Assembly: GCA_947167345.1 (NCBI GenBank)
Contig: CAMVHR010000006.1
Coordinates: 1 to 64,000 of the forward strand
Origin: an uncultured Treponema sp.
Lineage (GTDB): Bacteria > Spirochaetota > Spirochaetia > Treponematales > Treponemataceae
DNA length: 64,000 bases
Direction of reading: 5' to 3'
Part shown: positions 42,841 through 50,952 of the stretch, one piece after another
Position numbering within the stretch: position 1 is the first letter of the stretch
How the letters are laid out: each line of letters opens with the position of its first letter
Notes under the pieces: model-generated
What the model was told of the DNA's origin: nothing
What the model saw: the letters and a program-made list of their open reading frames with translations, nothing else
Databases searched by the model: none
Position numbers and translations under genes: made by a program

Positions 42841-43827
42841 TTATACAAGAATATGATCTATTTTTGAAATCTCATCCTCTGAAAACTGCATTTTGTTAAG
42901 GAATTTTACACCGTCGGTAATCTGTTCAGGACGGCTAGCCCCGATAAGTACGCTTGTAACTTTGTCTTCTCGCAGATTCCATGCCAAAGCCATGTCCGCC
43001 AGAGACTGACCTCTTGCGGATGCAATGTCATTCAGTGCGCGCACTTTTGCAAGAACCTCTTCCGTAATGGAATCTTCGTGCAGAAAATGGTTGCGTTTTG
43101 CACGGCTGTCTTCTGGAATGCCGTTCAGGTATCTGTCTGTAAGAAGCCCCTGTGCTAGCGGTGAGAATACAATCATGCCTGCACCAATGTCTTTCATTGT
43201 ATCTGTCAGACCATCTTTTTCAATCCACCTGTCAAACATATTGTATCGTACCTGATTGATGAGCAGTGGTGTATGGTTTGCTTTAAGAATTTCTGCGGCT
43301 TTACGTGCCTGCTCTGATTTGTAGTTTGAAATTCCCACATACAAAGCTTTGCCAGAGCGTACAATGTCGCTCAATGCTTCCATAGTCTCTTCAATTGGAG
43401 TGTCTGGATCAGGCCTGTGGTGGTAAAAAATGTCAACATAGTCTAACCCCATGCGCTTAAGGCTCTGGTCAAGGCTTGCCATAAGATATTTTCGTGAGCC
43501 GAAATTTCCGTAAGGTCCTGGCCACATATCATAGCCGGCCTTTGTGGAAATAATCATTTCATCCCTGTACTGCCACATTTCTTCGTGAAGGATGCGTCCA
43601 AAATTGCTTTCGGCACTGCCTGGAACAGGACCGTAATTATTTGCAAGGTCAAAATGCGTAATTCCCGCGTCAAAAGCTGTAAAAAGCATCTGCTTCATGT
43701 TTTCGAACCTGTCAACCGAGCCAAAATTGTGCCACAGTCCCAGGCTTATCCTTGGCAGCAACAGCCCGCTCTTGCCGCAGCGGATATATTTCATTTTTTC
43801 ATAGCGATTTTCATCTGCTTTATACAT
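42841..43827 (-). CDS. Aldo/keto reductase, YghZ-like (L-glyceraldehyde-3-phosphate reductase group)
   Basis: NADPH-dependent aldo-keto reductase of 328 residues. (beta/alpha)8 barrel with the catalytic tetrad visible as D58 and Y65 in HFDLANNYGPVPGSAE, K96 in ISTKAGYDMWPGPYGNFGS, and H126 in DIFYHHRPDPDTPIEET. FSPLAQGLLTDRYLNGIPEDSRA and the C-terminal SVLIGASRPEQI site bind the cofactor. The sequence pattern is that of the YghZ group, which reduces L-glyceraldehyde-3-phosphate and methylglyoxal in E. coli. GGGGGA upstream supports the start. It is a single gene between EF-G and the decayed polysaccharide locus. Confidence 0.9.
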   Translation of the reverse strand: MYKADENRYEKMKYIRCGKSGLLLPRISLGLWHNFGSVDRFENMKQMLFTAFDAGITHFDLANNYGPVPGSAESNFGRILHEEMWQYRDEMIISTKAGYDMWPGPYGNFGSRKYLMASLDQSLKRMGLDYVDIFYHHRPDPDTPIEETMEALSDIVRSGKALYVGISNYKSEQARKAAEILKANHTPLLINQVRYNMFDRWIEKDGLTDTMKDIGAGMIVFSPLAQGLLTDRYLNGIPEDSRAKRNHFLHEDSITEEVLAKVRALNDIASARGQSLADMALAWNLREDKVTSVLIGASRPEQITDGVKFLNKMQFSEDEISKIDHILV

Positions 43828-44055
43828 AAAGTGTCCCCCTGTTTTTTGCTTTTCTTATGTCGATTGTAATCATATCATTTTTTTTTCACAAAAAGTAAGA
43901 GGCTTTACCTTATCTAACAAAAAATTAAACTGAATATGGCTGACATGACATCGAACCTGAATTAGACCTGAATTAAATGGATTTAGTATTGAATGAATTT
44001 ATGATACAGTTTCTTAATACTATCTGTTTTTGTTGAAATCTACAAATACCGTCAG

Positions 44056-44797
44056 ATGATTTTTTCTTTGGTTCATAAGGAACTTAGGGGAAAATACAAA
44101 GGTTCAATCCTTGGCTTTTTATGGACATTCCTTAATCCTCTGCTTCAACTTGTTGTTTATACGTTTGTTTTCTCCGTCATTATGCGGCAGCAGATAGGAA
44201 ACTATTATCTTTTTCTGTTTGTTGCACTCATTCCATGGATTTTTATCAGTACAAGCGTTTCTGCCGGTGCAAACTGTGTATTCATTTACGGAGATTTAGT
44301 CAAAAAGATTTATTTTCCGCGAGAAGTAATGCCGATTGCGTTTGTTACAAGCCAGTTTGTAAATATGCTGTACAACTTCATTGTAATATTTGCAGTAATC
44401 ATATTCACCCGTTACGGTTTCAACTTTCATGCATTGCTTTACCTGCCCGTAATAATGATTGTAGAATATTTTCTTGCATTGGGAATTACACTTTTGTTTT
44501 CTTCCATTACGGTTTATTTCCGTGATATTGCCCACATTCTCGGCATTCATACCATGGCATGGCAGTTTTTGACACCAGTCATGAACCCTTCGTCAAGTGT
44601 CCCAGAAAAATACTTAAAAATCTGGCACCTTAATCCAATGGTTTCTATAATTGACTCGTACCGTGACATCCTGTACTTCAAGCAGATTCCGAAGTTGACT
44701 ACTCTTGGCACAGCCGTTTCAATGGGATGCTTTTTTTTTAGTTTTGGGAGAATTTGTTTTCCATAAATTGCAAAAAGGATTTGCAGAGAATTTATAG
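44056..44797 (+). pseudogene. Frameshifted polysaccharide ABC export permease (Wzm/TagG-like)
   Basis: Six-helix ABC-2 permease matching the Wzm/TagG family (KELRGKYKGSILGFLWTFLNPL at the start, VYFRDIAHILG in the middle, WHLNPM near the end). At 44731-44739 a run of nine T shifts the frame, giving a premature stop at 44766. With eight T the frame continues as LVLGEFVFHKLQKGFAENL and stops at 44797, exactly the family C-terminus. No ribosome site precedes the ATG, and in-frame codons upstream (KYRQ) look like lost N-terminal sequence. The homopolymer could be a sequencing error, a phase-variable tract or a fixed mutation. The ATPase partner downstream is clearly broken, which favours decay. 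Confidence 0.8.
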
Positions 44798-44810
44798 CAG
44801 GGAGAATGTC

Positions 44811-44985
44811 ATGAACGCAGAAAATTCCATTGAAGTAAAAGACATAAAAAAATCCTTTTAGGTCTATTTAGACAAGAGCAATCTCCTTAAGGACAGAGTC
44901 ATTTTCTGGAACCTCAACAGGTATGAAAGAAGACTATATTTTCCCAAAAAGAGTTTCTTTTCATGCAAACAGCGGCTTCCCGTTT
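44811..44985 (+). pseudogene. Remnant of the Wzt-like ATPase of the exporter
   Basis: GGGAGAATGTC then ATG starts MNAENSIEVKDIKKSF, a typical Wzt/TagH N-terminus. The next codon is TAG where Lys (AAG) is expected, and the frame then continues VYLDKSNLLKDRVIFWN. A further frame change preserves VSFHANSGF, which is where VSFxxxxGExVGLIG would lead to the Walker A motif; the rest is gone. So the gene carries a nonsense codon, a frameshift and a large 3-prime deletion. Confidence 0.7.
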
Positions 44986-45009
44986 TAAAGGTACTGTTAT
45001 ATGATTATT

Positions 45010-45171
45010 CTAAGCCATTGCAGCAATTTTTTCTTTTAATGCATCTTGCAATGTCTGTGAATAATTTATGCCTAAATCGTCAGCCTTGTCCGCAAGCCAT
45101 GAAGGAATTGTTAAATAATACAGTTTTTTTTCAAAATCAGGAAAAAATAAGAGTTCTCGTTTATTAGTCAT
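45010..45171 (-). pseudogene. Truncated HicB-family antitoxin remnant
   Basis: A 53-residue frame from ATG 45171 (MTNKRELLFFPDFEKKLYYL). Its second half, LTIPSWLADKADDLGINYSQ followed by TLQDALKEKI, matches the C-terminal ribbon-helix-helix part of HicB antitoxins. The N-terminal RNase H-like half is missing and no hicA toxin is next to it. It is probably a relic rather than a working toxin-antitoxin unit. Confidence 0.55.
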
Positions 45172-45176
45172 ATTAA

Positions 45177-45344
45177 AGAGCCGGCAGAAAAGAGGGCAAA
45201 GAAGAAAAATCTATTGAAAATGCAAAAAACTTTCTTGCCATGAATGTCCTGACTCATGAGCAAATAGCGCAGGGAGTAGGGCTACCGCTTGAAAAAATAG
45301 AAGAACTTGCTGAAAATTTTGCGGAAGTACAAAAGAATTTATAA
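45177..45344 (+). pseudogene. C-terminal remnant of an Rpn/PD-(D/E)XK transposase-like nuclease
   Basis: An open frame without a start encodes GRKEGKEEKSIENAKNFLAM, then THEQIAQGVGLPLEKIEELA and a stop at 45342-45344. This is the charged linker and helical tail characteristic of Rpn-family recombination-promoting nucleases. The nuclease domain itself is absent, so this is a stub left by deletion. Confidence 0.5.
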
Positions 45345-45442
45345 ACAGAAGCCTCTGAAAAGCCGGAGGCGTTTCATAATATGATGCTTTGCCACTGTTC
45401 GCTAATGTAGACCATATTCCCAAAAGGGTTTATACTGAATGC

Positions 45443-47020
45443 ATGGAAGAACGCTTTCTGCCGATCGGCATTCAGGATTTTGAGAAACTCAGAAAAGGCG
45501 GCTACGTGTATGTAGACAAGACTAAATATGTCTACGAACTGGCACGGCTCAGCACCCCGTTTTTTTTAAGCCGTCCGCGCCGCTTTGGAAAAAGCCTTTT
45601 GCTTTCAACATTCGAGGCATTCTTTCTTGGAAAGAAAGAGCTGTTCGACGGTCTGTACATTTCTGAAAAAGAAAAGGAGTGGAGTGAATGGCCGGTCATA
45701 AAAATCAGTTTCGGCGTGAACAGTTATGAAAACAATGAACGTCTAAAAGAAAGGCTGAATGCAATTGTAACTGAAAATGAAAAGTTATACAAAATCGAAA
45801 AACAAAACAACGACCCTGCAGAAAGATTCGCATATCTCATTCATGGCATATTTGAAAAAACTGGAAAGCAGGTCGTAATCCTGATAGACGAATACGACAA
45901 GCCGATTCTAGACGCCCTCTACACAGATTTCGAGGAGCAGAACCGTCAGGAGCTCAGAAGCTTCTACAGCCCGCTTAAGGACTGCGACAAGTACATCCGC
46001 TTCCTTTTCATCACGGGAATCACAAAAGTAAGCCACGTAAACATTTTCAGCGGATTGAACCAGCTGAATGACATCAGCCTGAACTATGATTTTTCGTCAA
46101 TCTGCGGAATTTCGGAAACCGAGTTTGAAGAATATTTTGAACCTGAAATAAAAAATCTTGCGCTACGAAGAAAGCTGTCATACCAGCAGGCAAAAGAAAA
46201 ACTTGCCGCAATGTATGACGGATACCATTTTTCGCAAGACTCTGAAGGTGTATACAATCCGTTCTGTCTTTTGAAATGCTTTATGGAAAAATCTTTTGGC
46301 TCGTACTGGTTTGAAAGCGGAACTCCTTCATTCCTTGTGAAGACACTCCAGAACCAGCCTATATTTTTGGCAAACCTTGTAAACGGACGCAAGGTAAAGG
46401 AAGACCAGTTCAAAAACTACGACCCCGACTCAAAGAACATGCTGCCGGTGGTCTACCAAAGCGGATATCTTACGATAAAAGATTATAACCCGGAGAGAAA
46501 TGTCTATACGCTTGACTTTCCGAACGAGGAAATAAAATACGGCTTCCTCAATGTACTCCTGAAAAAATTCGTGACTGTTCCCGATGACGATTTGGGGCTT
46601 GCCATCGACAATCTGTGCGATGCACTCGAATCGCACAACATTGACCAGGCATTATCCATAATAAAATCCGCTATTGCAGATTTACCGACCATAGTGAAAA
46701 AGGATATGTGCGAAAATTACTACGAGTCCGTAACTCACCTGATGTTTCGCATGACAGGTTATAACGTTGTCTCGGAACTGCAGAATGTGGCAGGAAGAAG
46801 CGATGTGATTGTCACTGTCAAAGATTCAGTCTTTATCTTTGAGCTAAAAATGGACAAAGGACAGGATTTTGAGAAAGTGGCGGAGACAGCCCTAATCCAG
46901 ATTGACGCAAATGGCTATTCCGAAAGGTTTGCCGTCGGAGGAAAACAGATGTTCAAGGTCGGCGTGGTTTTCTCAAGCGGCGGCAAGGGAATTGTCGGGT
47001 GGAAGGTTAAAATGTCGTAA
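45443..47020 (+). CDS. AAA-ATPase/PD-(D/E)XK nuclease-like protein (DUF1703 type)
   Basis: Intact two-domain protein of 525 residues. The AAA-ATPase-like domain begins LPIGIQDFEKLRKGGYVYVDKT; its P-loop is SRPRRFGKSLLLS, Walker B VVILIDEYDKPI and sensor FLFITGITKVS. The C-terminal PDDEXK_9-type nuclease fold has SDVIVTVKDSVFIFELKMDKG with the D-(x)n-E-x-K triad. The family is abundant, often in many copies, in anaerobic gut bacteria and treponemes. Its role is unproven; defence or mobile-element functions have been suggested by domain content. The start is set at ATG 45443, because upstream TTG codons add sequence unlike the family. It is the only intact gene in the decayed region. Confidence 0.88.
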   Translation: MEERFLPIGIQDFEKLRKGGYVYVDKTKYVYELARLSTPFFLSRPRRFGKSLLLSTFEAFFLGKKELFDGLYISEKEKEWSEWPVIKISFGVNSYENNERLKERLNAIVTENEKLYKIEKQNNDPAERFAYLIHGIFEKTGKQVVILIDEYDKPILDALYTDFEEQNRQELRSFYSPLKDCDKYIRFLFITGITKVSHVNIFSGLNQLNDISLNYDFSSICGISETEFEEYFEPEIKNLALRRKLSYQQAKEKLAAMYDGYHFSQDSEGVYNPFCLLKCFMEKSFGSYWFESGTPSFLVKTLQNQPIFLANLVNGRKVKEDQFKNYDPDSKNMLPVVYQSGYLTIKDYNPERNVYTLDFPNEEIKYGFLNVLLKKFVTVPDDDLGLAIDNLCDALESHNIDQALSIIKSAIADLPTIVKKDMCENYYESVTHLMFRMTGYNVVSELQNVAGRSDVIVTVKDSVFIFELKMDKGQDFEKVAETALIQIDANGYSERFAVGGKQMFKVGVVFSSGGKGIVGWKVKMS

Positions 47021-47044
47021 ACTTGTCTGCACTAACGACAATAT

Positions 47045-47171
47045 CGGTCGATGCAAGTCATAAATGCTAGCGGTGTTAGCCTGAGATACGGACGATTCGA
47101 GTTTTAAATGCGGACGATACAAGTCTTTAATGCGAGCGATGCAAGTGTTAAATACGGCCGAGAATTTGATG
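47045..47171. repeat. Degenerate 22-bp tandem repeat
   Basis: Unit boundaries at 47045, 47067, 47089, 47111, 47133 and 47155 (last copy partial, about 17 nt). The best consensus is CGGACGATGCAAGTNTTAAATG; copies 1, 3, 4 and 5 are clear, and copy 2 is eroded but keeps the 22-nt phase. The unit is not a multiple of three and stop codons occur, so it is not coding. It fills the whole gap between the AAA-nuclease gene and the glycosyltransferase pseudogene. Confidence 0.8.
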
Positions 47172-47185
47172 CCCCTGTAATCGTA

Positions 47186-48851
47186 TCATGCAAAATCTTC
47201 CTTGATTATGTTCCATGCAGCATCCATGCTGAATTTTTCTTTTATGAAGTTTAGTGATGACCTGCTCATTCTTTCAAGCTGCTCCTTATCTTCATACAAG
47301 TCCAATATAGCATTTGCAAAGTCTTCCTCATCGTCATGGATTTTAGCAATATTCTCAATGCCTTCGATGCCTTCTGCCCCAATGCTTGTAGTTACAACAG
47401 GCATGCCGTTATAAAGGGCTTCAATAACCTTACCCTTTACGCCTGCTCCATAGCGCAACGGAGCTACGACAATGCGGCAACTTGAGTACAGCTGCTTCAA
47501 CTCAGATTCTGATACAAATCCCTTGAAAACAACTCCGTTCCCGTCCAGTTTCTTTATGTTGTATTGTGCATTTGAACCGGCAATATAAAACTGGATTGAA
47601 TTGTTTTTTGCCTGAATTTTAGGAAAAATAAATTTTGCAAACCATTTTACGGCATCAACATTAGGCGTGTGCCGGAATCCTCCCACAAAAAGAATTCCGT
47701 TTCTATTTTCTGCAGAATACTGCATGTCTAAATGTGCAGTGTCAAAAATATATGCGTTTATGGTCTTTACCTTAATGGATGGATCAATTTCTGAAATGGC
47801 ATTTTTCTCGATGTAAGAAGGGTAGTATACCATGTCAGATTTTCTCATGATTTCAAGTTCATCCCTTTTAGAACTTTCTGACATTTTCAATAGCAGGCTA
47901 TCATTTTTCAAGACGGCTTCCCTTTGCAGCCTTAAAAATGTACTGCAACAGATTCAGGTTGAAACATCACTTTGTAGCCATGTTTTCTGACTTCAAATGC
48001 AAGGTCGCTGTCCTCGCAATAAGCAGGCTTGTATCGTTTGTCAAAGCCGCCTATTTCATTCCATAATGATTTTCGAATCATTATGCTGGCTCCTGATATG
48101 TAATCAACTTCTTTTACATAATTATATTCTGGGCGGTAATAAAACTGTGGGGGGTACCTCGTCCGTAATTCCATCCTGTGCCGTCATTCCATATAATACC
48201 CCCATCTTCCTGCAAAGAGCCGTCTGGATAAACAAGTTTTGAGCCAGTCATTCCAATACTTTCGTCACTTTCAATAAGGCGGACTAACGATGAAAGCCAG
48301 TTTTTCTGCACCTGAGTGTCGTTGTTGAGAAAAACAATATACTTTCCTTTTGCAAGTTTTGCAACGCGATTACAGCCTGTTACAAAGCCCTTTTCGTCAG
48401 TTTCGTTTACAGTTACACGTCCATTATGGAAATATTTCGTAATGTTTTTTGTTTCGTCGGTGGACTTATCATCTGCAATGATTATTTCATACGCTATGTT
48501 AGTGACAGTGTTCATAATTGAAATTATGCACTTGTAAGTGTAGTCAAAATTATTGTAAACAGGTATGACTATTGAAGCCAGTATGTCATTAAAAACAGGA
48601 AGTGAATTAGTAGTGTAGGCAACGGTTTTAATTAATGTAGGCTTGTATGTTTCCTCAAACTGTAGATTCCTTTTATTTGCAATGTATCTACGCAGGCCTC
48701 TTACACCTTGCTTTCGAAGAATTCAAATTAGTTTTCGAATTTTATCTGGAACTATAAATCTATATATCTGCTTTGCGAGATATAAAGAAATTTTAATTAT
48801 ATCGCTACAATTTAAACGAGGCTCTAAGGTAAAACTATCTGCAATAGCCAT
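47186..48851 (-). pseudogene. Decayed GT2-GT4 glycosyltransferase
   Basis: Starts at ATG 48851 (MAIADSFTLEPRLNCSDI) with GGAG upstream. An in-frame TGA lies at 48725-48723, then the GT2 domain runs through SIVIPVYNNFDYTYKCI, ADDKSTDET and FLNNDTQVQKNWL. Near 48155 the frame shifts by one base, continuing YPPQFYYRPEYNYVKEVDYI. TAA at about 47932 replaces the Glu of VHFEG. A frame from 47911 to 47186 preserves a GT4 C-terminal domain with GILFVGGFRHTPNVDAVKWF and an E-x7-E region at GKVIEALYNGMPVVTTSIGAEG. Sequence between the domains seems deleted. The 241-residue GT4 part might still be translated but would lack its N-terminal half. Confidence 0.8.
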
Positions 48852-48979
48852 TATATTATCAGTTCTCCTTCAAAAAAAAATCTTAGCGCACTTTTTGTCT
48901 AACTGATACTTTTTGGCTTTATCTATTGGTAATCAATAAATGTACCGATAATAAGCGGCTGTCAGTGGCTATCTGCTTA

Positions 48980-49008
48980 TTGACTAAGTTCTATCGTAAT
49001 GATAATAT
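48980..49008 (+). promoter_or_regulatory. Promoter of the tyrS leader, predicted leaderless
   Basis: TTGACT (48980-48985), 17 bp, TAATAT (49003-49008). ATG 49015 begins after exactly 6 nt. Between 48852 and 48980 I see no other feature. Confidence 0.5.
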
Positions 49009-49014
49009 AAGGTT

Positions 49015-49116
49015 ATGATGAATACAGTCCGTTGGGCATTGAAAATCAATTCTACCACGCTGGCCTACCTTTATTATGGCTGCCATTGGTTCTCTTGTCT
49101 GCGGAGTTCACGCTAA
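49015..49116 (+). CDS. tyrS leader peptide with a Tyr-codon cluster
   Basis: A 33-residue ORF starting ATGATG. Residues 18-21 read Y-L-Y-Y (TAC CTT TAT TAT, 49066-49077), followed by an aromatic-rich stretch GCHWFSC and a stop TAA at 49114-49116. The stop lies just past the 5-prime arm of the antiterminator hairpin (49103-49112). The peptide resembles no protein I know. Its position before a terminator and tyrS makes a sensor of charged tRNA-Tyr the best reading. Confidence 0.65.
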   Translation: MMNTVRWALKINSTTLAYLYYGCHWFSCLRSSR

Positions 49117-49185
49117 GTTTTGGTGTGTTGTGTGTTTACTAAGTAGGGATACCGTGAACCTTCCGTAAGGAAGGTTCTTTTTTTT
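49103..49185 (+). promoter_or_regulatory. tyrS attenuator: mutually exclusive antiterminator and terminator
   Basis: Terminator: GAACCTTCC (49156-49164), loop GTAA, GGAAGGTTC (49169-49177), then T8 to 49185. Antiterminator: GGAGTTCACG (49103-49112) pairs with CGTGAAC and TCC (49153-49159 and 49162-49164) with a 2-nt bulge, using the same left arm. A ribosome reaching the leader stop covers 49103-49112 and allows termination; one stalled at the Tyr codons leaves it free. There is no T-box core (AGGGTGGNACCGCG is not intact). Confidence 0.7.
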
Positions 49186-49198
49186 GGAGGAAATGAAA

Positions 49199-50443
49199 AT
49201 GAATGAAGCTATTGAGACCTTAAAGGCTCGTGGTTTTTTTGCACAGTGTACAGATGTAGAAGCTTTGTCTGCCCGCATGGATGCTGGTCCTATCACTTTT
49301 TATGTAGGTTGCGATCCGACTGGTCCTAGCCTTCACATTGGCCACATGGTTCCGTTTTTTGCATTCCGCCATCTTATAAAATTCGGACACCGTGGTGTCG
49401 CTCTTATTGGCGGTGGCACAGGACGCATTGGTGATCCGAGCGGCAAGACGGAAATGAGAAAGATGCTTGACTATGCCCAGATTGATTCCAACGTTGAGCG
49501 CATTAAGGCTCAGCTGGACAAATTTCTTGGTTTTGACGGTACTCATGCCCTTGCCGCAAACAACAAGGACTGGCTTGAGCATTTAAATTACATTGATTTT
49601 TTGCGTGACATAGGCTCATGCTTTAGCGTAAACAAGATGCTTACTTTTGAAGAGTACCGCCTGCGTCTTGAACGCGGTCTGTCTTTTATTGAATTCAACT
49701 ATCAGTTGCTTCAGGCTTATGACTTTTACATGCTGCATCAGAAATATGATATGATGCTTCAGATTGGAGGTGCTGACCAGTGGGGCAACATTACGGCTGG
49801 AGTTGACTTGATTCGCAGAAAGCTTGGCGGCACGACGGAGTTGAACAAACAGCATGAAGTCTATGGTCTTACTTTCCCTCTTATTATGAGGGCCGATGGT
49901 AAAAAAATGGGTAAGTCTGAAAAAGGTGCTATCTTCCTCGATCCAGAACTTACTCCTGTATATGATTTCTTCCAGTACTGGCGCAATGTTCCTGATGCAG
50001 ATGTCAAGAAGTTTATGCTTCTGTTTACTTTCCTTGAAATTCCAGAAATTGAATCTATATGTGCTGGTGACATTAATGCTGCTAAAGAGCGTCTTGCCTA
50101 TGAAGTTACTGCTGTAATTCATGGTAAGGAAGAAGCTGACCGTGCTCTTGCTGGTGCAAAGGCTGCGTTCAGCGGTGAAGGTGATAAGTCTTCCATGCCT
50201 ACTGTTGAGCTTGGCAAGGCTGATTTTGAAGCAGGTGTCAATGTTTGCGATCTGTATTTTAATACTAAGCTGTGTGCTACAAAGTCTGACGCACGCCGTC
50301 TTGTTCAGCAGGGCGGAGCTACTGTAAACGGAAAGCAGATAACTGATGTAAAGGCTGTAATTTCTGTTTCAGATGCAGATTCTGATGGTGAGTTTGTTGT
50401 TAAGGCCGGTAAAAAGAAGTTTGCACGTGTAGTGCTGAAATAA
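49199..50443 (+). CDS. tyrS: Tyrosyl-tRNA synthetase
   Basis: Class I aminoacyl-tRNA synthetase that charges tRNA-Tyr. About 414 residues from ATG 49199. Signature HIGH is HIGHM in PTGPSLHIGHMVPF; KMSKS is KMGKSEKG. FYVGCDPTG, DFYMLHQKYDMMLQIGGADQWGNI and a C-terminal S4-like domain (LCATKSDARRLVQQGGATVNG) are in place. GGAGG 8 nt upstream fixes the start; it lies just after the T-run of the attenuator, so the gene is expressed only when termination is avoided or after a partial read-through. Confidence 0.96.
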   Translation: MNEAIETLKARGFFAQCTDVEALSARMDAGPITFYVGCDPTGPSLHIGHMVPFFAFRHLIKFGHRGVALIGGGTGRIGDPSGKTEMRKMLDYAQIDSNVERIKAQLDKFLGFDGTHALAANNKDWLEHLNYIDFLRDIGSCFSVNKMLTFEEYRLRLERGLSFIEFNYQLLQAYDFYMLHQKYDMMLQIGGADQWGNITAGVDLIRRKLGGTTELNKQHEVYGLTFPLIMRADGKKMGKSEKGAIFLDPELTPVYDFFQYWRNVPDADVKKFMLLFTFLEIPEIESICAGDINAAKERLAYEVTAVIHGKEEADRALAGAKAAFSGEGDKSSMPTVELGKADFEAGVNVCDLYFNTKLCATKSDARRLVQQGGATVNGKQITDVKAVISVSDADSDGEFVVKAGKKKFARVVLK

Positions 50444-50468
50444 ACGCGATATAAAAGGATTGTGCAGT

Positions 50469-50519
50469 CTCGAAAAAGTCACGAAAGTGAGTTTTCCGAG
50501 ATGCCCTATTCTTTTTTTG
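50469..50519 (+). terminator. Probable terminator after tyrS
   Basis: CTCGAAAAAGTCAC (50469-50482) pairs with GTGAGTTTTCCGAG (50487-50500) with two mismatches and a GAAA loop; T7 follows ten bases later. It overlaps the end of the convergent ParB-like gene. Confidence 0.55.
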
Positions 50520-50931
50520 TCAGAGCCTTCTTTTTGTTACCTTTGAAAATTGAAAGTATTTTTTTAGCAAGCTTTTTTATTAAGTTCCAAAGTTTTATGA
50601 ATATGCTTGGATTCTGGAGTTTTCGTAACCGTTCGTAACCGTCAAGAATCTCTTCCTGTGAAAATTCCTTGCGCTGGTTGTTTTCTTCCAGTTCCATTTC
50701 CAGTTCTTTTACTTCATCAACATTTGTCAGTACGGTTGCGTTTATTGTTTCCCATCCCAGTTCTTTTGCTGCTGCAAGCCTTCTGCCTCCTGCAATAAGC
50801 TCGTGATTTGCATTTACTGTGATTGGGTTCATCAGACCATAGATGTGCATGCTTTCTTTTAGGGCACGCAGGTCACCCATGTCTTTGCGTATCCGTTTTT
50901 TTACTTTTATATCACTGACTTTTATAAGCAT
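50506..50931 (-). CDS. Standalone ParB N-terminal domain protein
   Basis: Protein of 141 residues. Residues 1-95 match the ParB/Srx-type N-terminal (CTPase) domain: VSDIKVKKRIRKDMGDLRALKESM, GLMNPITVN and the nucleotide-binding GGRRLAAAKELGW, then ELEENNQRKEFSQEEI. The usual helix-turn-helix is missing. The C-terminus (IFIKLWNLIKKLAKKILSIF) is a basic amphipathic helix that could bind membrane. It follows the PBP1A gene by 21 nt with GGAG upstream, so the two are likely co-transcribed. Link to chromosome segregation is unlikely without the DNA-binding domain. Confidence 0.75.
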   Translation of the reverse strand: MLIKVSDIKVKKRIRKDMGDLRALKESMHIYGLMNPITVNANHELIAGGRRLAAAKELGWETINATVLTNVDEVKELEMELEENNQRKEFSQEEILDGYERLRKLQNPSIFIKLWNLIKKLAKKILSIFKGNKKKALTKKE

Positions 50932-50952
50932 AATTCTCCGTGTCTCAATTTT

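Noticed and set aside
45389-45442. Longer N-terminus of the AAA-nuclease protein from TTG
   Set aside because: The added residues are unlike the family, which starts at or near LPIGIQDF, and there is no ribosome site.
47045-47171. CRISPR array
   Set aside because: Units are directly adjacent without spacers, are degenerate, and no cas genes are nearby.
49015-49185. T-box riboswitch upstream of tyrS
   Set aside because: AAGTAGGGATACCG looks like the T-box core but lacks the TGG that pairs with the tRNA acceptor end, and no specifier stem is seen. The leader peptide with Tyr codons explains the same terminator better.
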